From the NCBI GenBank assembly GCA_022601215.1, contig JAHZIZ010000286.1:1-8956 (forward strand): a stretch of DNA of 8,956 nt, read 5' to 3'. Under the pieces are notes generated by a model. That model made no database searches, was not told the origin of the DNA, and was given only the letters and a program-made list of their open reading frames with translations. The position numbers and the translations under genes were made by a program. Of this stretch, positions 7,358-8,956 are shown piece after piece; the first letter of the stretch is position 1; the number at the start of each line of letters is the position of its first letter. This stretch comes from Bacteroidota bacterium. GTDB lineage: Bacteria; Bacteroidota; Bacteroidia; Flavobacteriales; Flavobacteriaceae.

Positions 7358-7365
7358 CAAAGATA
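7358..7365 (-). promoter_or_regulatory. Bacteroidota -7 element for the pseudouridine synthase homologue
   Basis: The minus strand reads TATCTTTG, a full match to TAnnTTTG, ending 14 nt upstream of the ATG at 7343. This is almost the same spacing as the element before the M28 gene. A -33 TTG is not obvious in the expected stretch. It lies in the 74-bp gap after the nitrilase stop, so the pseudouridine synthase gene can probably be transcribed independently of the genes upstream on that strand. Confidence 0.5.
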
Positions 7366-7417
7366 CAGTTAAAAATATCAGGTATGAATGGCCTTATAAT
7401 AAGTTTTAAGGATTGGA

Positions 7418-8374
7418 CTACTTTTTAATTTCTATAGTAGATTGACGCTCTGTATTTACCATAAGCTTGGTAACATCTGGTCGAGAGTAATGTCCAACAG
7501 GGTCGAAATTCTGACGTTCCTCATAAACCCTATTAAAATCAAGGGTGTGATAAATATTACCTTCATTATGCACTACTGGCTCTACAATCCATTCACCATC
7601 AGGTCCAGCAATGCAACTTCCTCCATTGGCCAATATCTTAGGGGCTTTTTCAAAAATCTTTTCTAAATGAGGTGTTCCTTGTGGGAAGTCTTCTACCTTC
7701 ATTAAACTAGATACCGAAAGAACATAACTTCTACTTTCGCGAGCAATAAATCGTGTGATATCTTTGGTGTTATGATCACTACCAGGCCATACAGCTACGT
7801 GCAAGTTTTCTCCTTGACCATAAAGTGCTGCCCTTGGTAGCGGCATCCAATTTTCCCAACAGTTTAATCCTCCAACGGTGAAATCCTTTAATGCATGCAC
7901 CTTCAATCCGTGTCCATCGCCTGGGGACCAAGTTAAGCGTTCATCATAAGTGGGCTGAAGTTTTCTGTGTACGGACTGTATCATGCCATCTCCATCAATA
8001 TACACTAACGAAGCATAAATACTATGTCCACCTCTGTCCAAAGGACGTTCAATAATCCCGAGATAAACTGCCATTTGACATTCTTTCGCCAAAGCACACA
8101 CGGCGTCCAAATCTCCATGTTCTATGGTCACTGAATTCCGCACGTAGTGGGCATGCAACTCTTTATTTACTTTTTTATCCCACTGCGCTCCTTCAGTGAG
8201 CGCTAACCAAAATGGATATCCTGGCAACAATCCTTCTCCAAAAACAATGAGCTCTGCTTGCTCTTTTGAGGCTTCTTTTATTTGTTTGAGCACTTTCTGA
8301 AGGGTTCCTTCTTTATCCAACCAAACAGGGGCTATTTGAGCTAGAGCGACTTTAAGATACTGGCTTGTATTCAT
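7418..8374 (-). CDS. Nitrilase (carbon-nitrogen hydrolase, nitrilase branch)
   Basis: 318 residues from the ATG at 8374, chosen over an in-frame ATG at 8401 because it begins just before the conserved first strand (KVALAQIAPVWLD). The catalytic triad is complete: E47 in VFGEGLLPGYPFW, K138 in HRKLQPTYDER and the nucleophile C172 in GGLNCWENWMPLPR; the second Glu of the family is E145. The long CWENWMPL block, PTYDERLTWSPGDG and the C-terminal DPVGHYSRPDV (291-301) match true nitrilases, which hydrolyse organic nitriles to carboxylic acid and ammonia through a thioimidate enzyme intermediate, rather than the amidase branches. It should be cytoplasmic and form dimers or spirals; there is no signal peptide. 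It lies between a prenyltransferase gene 54 bp upstream and the pseudouridine synthase gene downstream, neither metabolically related. The nitrile substrate cannot be read from the sequence. Confidence 0.94.
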   Translation of the reverse strand: MNTSQYLKVALAQIAPVWLDKEGTLQKVLKQIKEASKEQAELIVFGEGLLPGYPFWLALTEGAQWDKKVNKELHAHYVRNSVTIEHGDLDAVCALAKECQMAVYLGIIERPLDRGGHSIYASLVYIDGDGMIQSVHRKLQPTYDERLTWSPGDGHGLKVHALKDFTVGGLNCWENWMPLPRAALYGQGENLHVAVWPGSDHNTKDITRFIARESRSYVLSVSSLMKVEDFPQGTPHLEKIFEKAPKILANGGSCIAGPDGEWIVEPVVHNEGNIYHTLDFNRVYEERQNFDPVGHYSRPDVTKLMVNTERQSTIEIKK

Positions 8375-8396
8375 GGATTTAAAACTACATAAATCC
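8375..8396 (-). promoter_or_regulatory. Perfect 7-bp inverted repeat abutting the nitrilase start codon
   Basis: GGATTTA and TAAATCC form a perfect 7-bp inverted repeat around an 8-base spacer, and one arm touches the nitrilase ATG directly. It could be an operator or, if transcribed whole, a hairpin masking the start. A near -7 motif (TACTTTG on the minus strand, 8405-8399, one base short of TAnnTTTG) would place transcription start inside the repeat, which favours a protein-binding site in DNA. No T-run follows it on either strand within the gap, so it is not a typical terminator. Confidence 0.35.
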
Positions 8397-8428
8397 CACA
8401 AAGTAGTTAGTTAGGAGGATGTTAAAAT

Positions 8429-8956
8429 CTATAGGATAAGATGAAAACGATTAAGAAGTACAGCGACATCAATTAAAACAATGCTAAAAACACCAATAAC
8501 TATAATGAATTTTAACAAACCATGAAGAATGACATAATGAAATTTTCTAGACGACTTCCAGAGTACGCCAACAAACACTAATAAAGTAAAGATACTACCA
8601 TAAAAATAGAGATACATCCAACCAATTTCAAATTTCAGTATGAGTAAAAAAGTTGGCAATAACGTTATGGCACTTAGTATCGTCAACATTGTCTTAGCCG
8701 CCTTCTCCCCATAAACAATAGGCAAGGTTTGATATCCTTGTGCAAGGTCTCCTTTTAGGTTTTCTAAATCTTTTACTATTTCACGCATCGAAATAAGCAA
8801 AAACAAAAACGTTGCATGAACAAAGATCACTTGGTCAAAATTACGATAGTAAATAAAACAGCAAAAAATGGAACAACCGCAAGAGTAGCAGACGTTAAAT
8901 TTCCAACAAATAAATACCTTTTTAGTTTATGCGAATAAAACCAAATAGCGAAAATG
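8429..8956 (-). pseudogene. UbiA-family prenyltransferase, 3' part, interrupted by a frameshift
   Basis: The C-terminal frame (stop at 8429) carries the second Asp-rich motif of UbiA enzymes, REIVKDLENLKGD, then TLPIVYGEKAAK and three membrane helices. Upstream in this frame the sequence stops looking like the family, and a stop occurs at 8927-8929. Instead, the neighbouring frame from 8955 reads KLKRYLFVGNLTSATLAV and VVPFFAVL, as expected for the preceding UbiA helix, and then hits a stop at 8827-8829. The join falls between about 8849 and 8868. One missing T on the coding strand, in the T4 run (8855-8858) or the T6 run (8863-8868), would restore one frame. UbiA enzymes attach isoprenoid chains to acceptors in the membrane; Bacteroidota members of this type are often annotated as geranylgeranylglycerol-phosphate geranylgeranyltransferases. 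The N-terminal half with the first Asp motif lies beyond the window. Whether this is a true mutation or a homopolymer sequencing error cannot be told. Confidence 0.72.

Noticed and set aside
7392..7411. Possible terminator hairpin (CCTTATAA / TTTTAAGG) after the nitrilase gene
   Set aside because: The stem is AT-rich with a mismatch and is not followed by a T-run on the minus strand, so it does not look like an intrinsic terminator.
6898..7428. A 176-codon + strand open frame
   Set aside because: It is opposite the pseudouridine synthase homologue, which has clear S4 and synthase domains; the translated product has no recognisable domain and is a shadow frame.
8413..8439. AGGAGG followed at once by ATG on the + strand, suggesting a small gene
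   Set aside because: The frame closes after six codons, the spacing is zero, and it lies in the tail region of the opposite-strand UbiA gene; it is a chance match.

Overview
The window looks like chromosomal DNA of a marine-type member of the Bacteroidota, most likely Flavobacteriia. It is AT-rich, and three lipoproteins carry a short signal peptide ending in an S-C or Q-C lipobox. There is little Shine-Dalgarno signal, and several starts are preceded by a TAnnTTTG-type -7 element. The pseudouridine synthase has a basic, low-complexity N-terminus of the kind common in this phylum. I see no rRNA, tRNA, CRISPR array, insertion sequence or phage gene. The genus cannot be fixed from the sequence alone.

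Left part (1-2284, + strand): a tightly packed three-gene unit. It begins with a 5'-truncated membrane protein of the Lgt (prolipoprotein diacylglyceryl transferase) superfamily that lacks two hallmark residues. This overlaps by 8 nt a cysteine-rich radical SAM enzyme of the COG1964 type, the family of archaeal MJ0619/Tes. That in turn overlaps by 4 nt a 70-residue two-helix membrane protein. The overlaps imply translational coupling, and a shared lipid- or membrane-modifying role is my best hypothesis. This is the strongest candidate for an undescribed system here.

Centre (2290-6517): a secreted M28 metallopeptidase with a C-terminal PDZ domain (- strand) is divergent from a TolB-like beta-propeller lipoprotein (+ strand), with only 31 bp between start codons. 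Downstream of the propeller gene, with no gap, is a polytopic GT-C-type glycosyltransferase that lacks any ATG start. It is followed by a small lipoprotein with an acidic surface-export signal.

Right part (6519-8956, - strand): an RsuA/RluB-type pseudouridine synthase homologue whose catalytic aspartate is replaced by glycine, a nitrilase with an intact Glu-Lys-Cys triad and an inverted repeat abutting its start codon, and the 3' part of a UbiA-family prenyltransferase. The prenyltransferase reading frame is broken by a one-base shift near 8855-8868.

Tail-to-tail gene pairs at 2284/2290 and 6517/6519 have 5 bp and 1 bp between stop codons. There is no intergenic stretch over 100 bp in the window.
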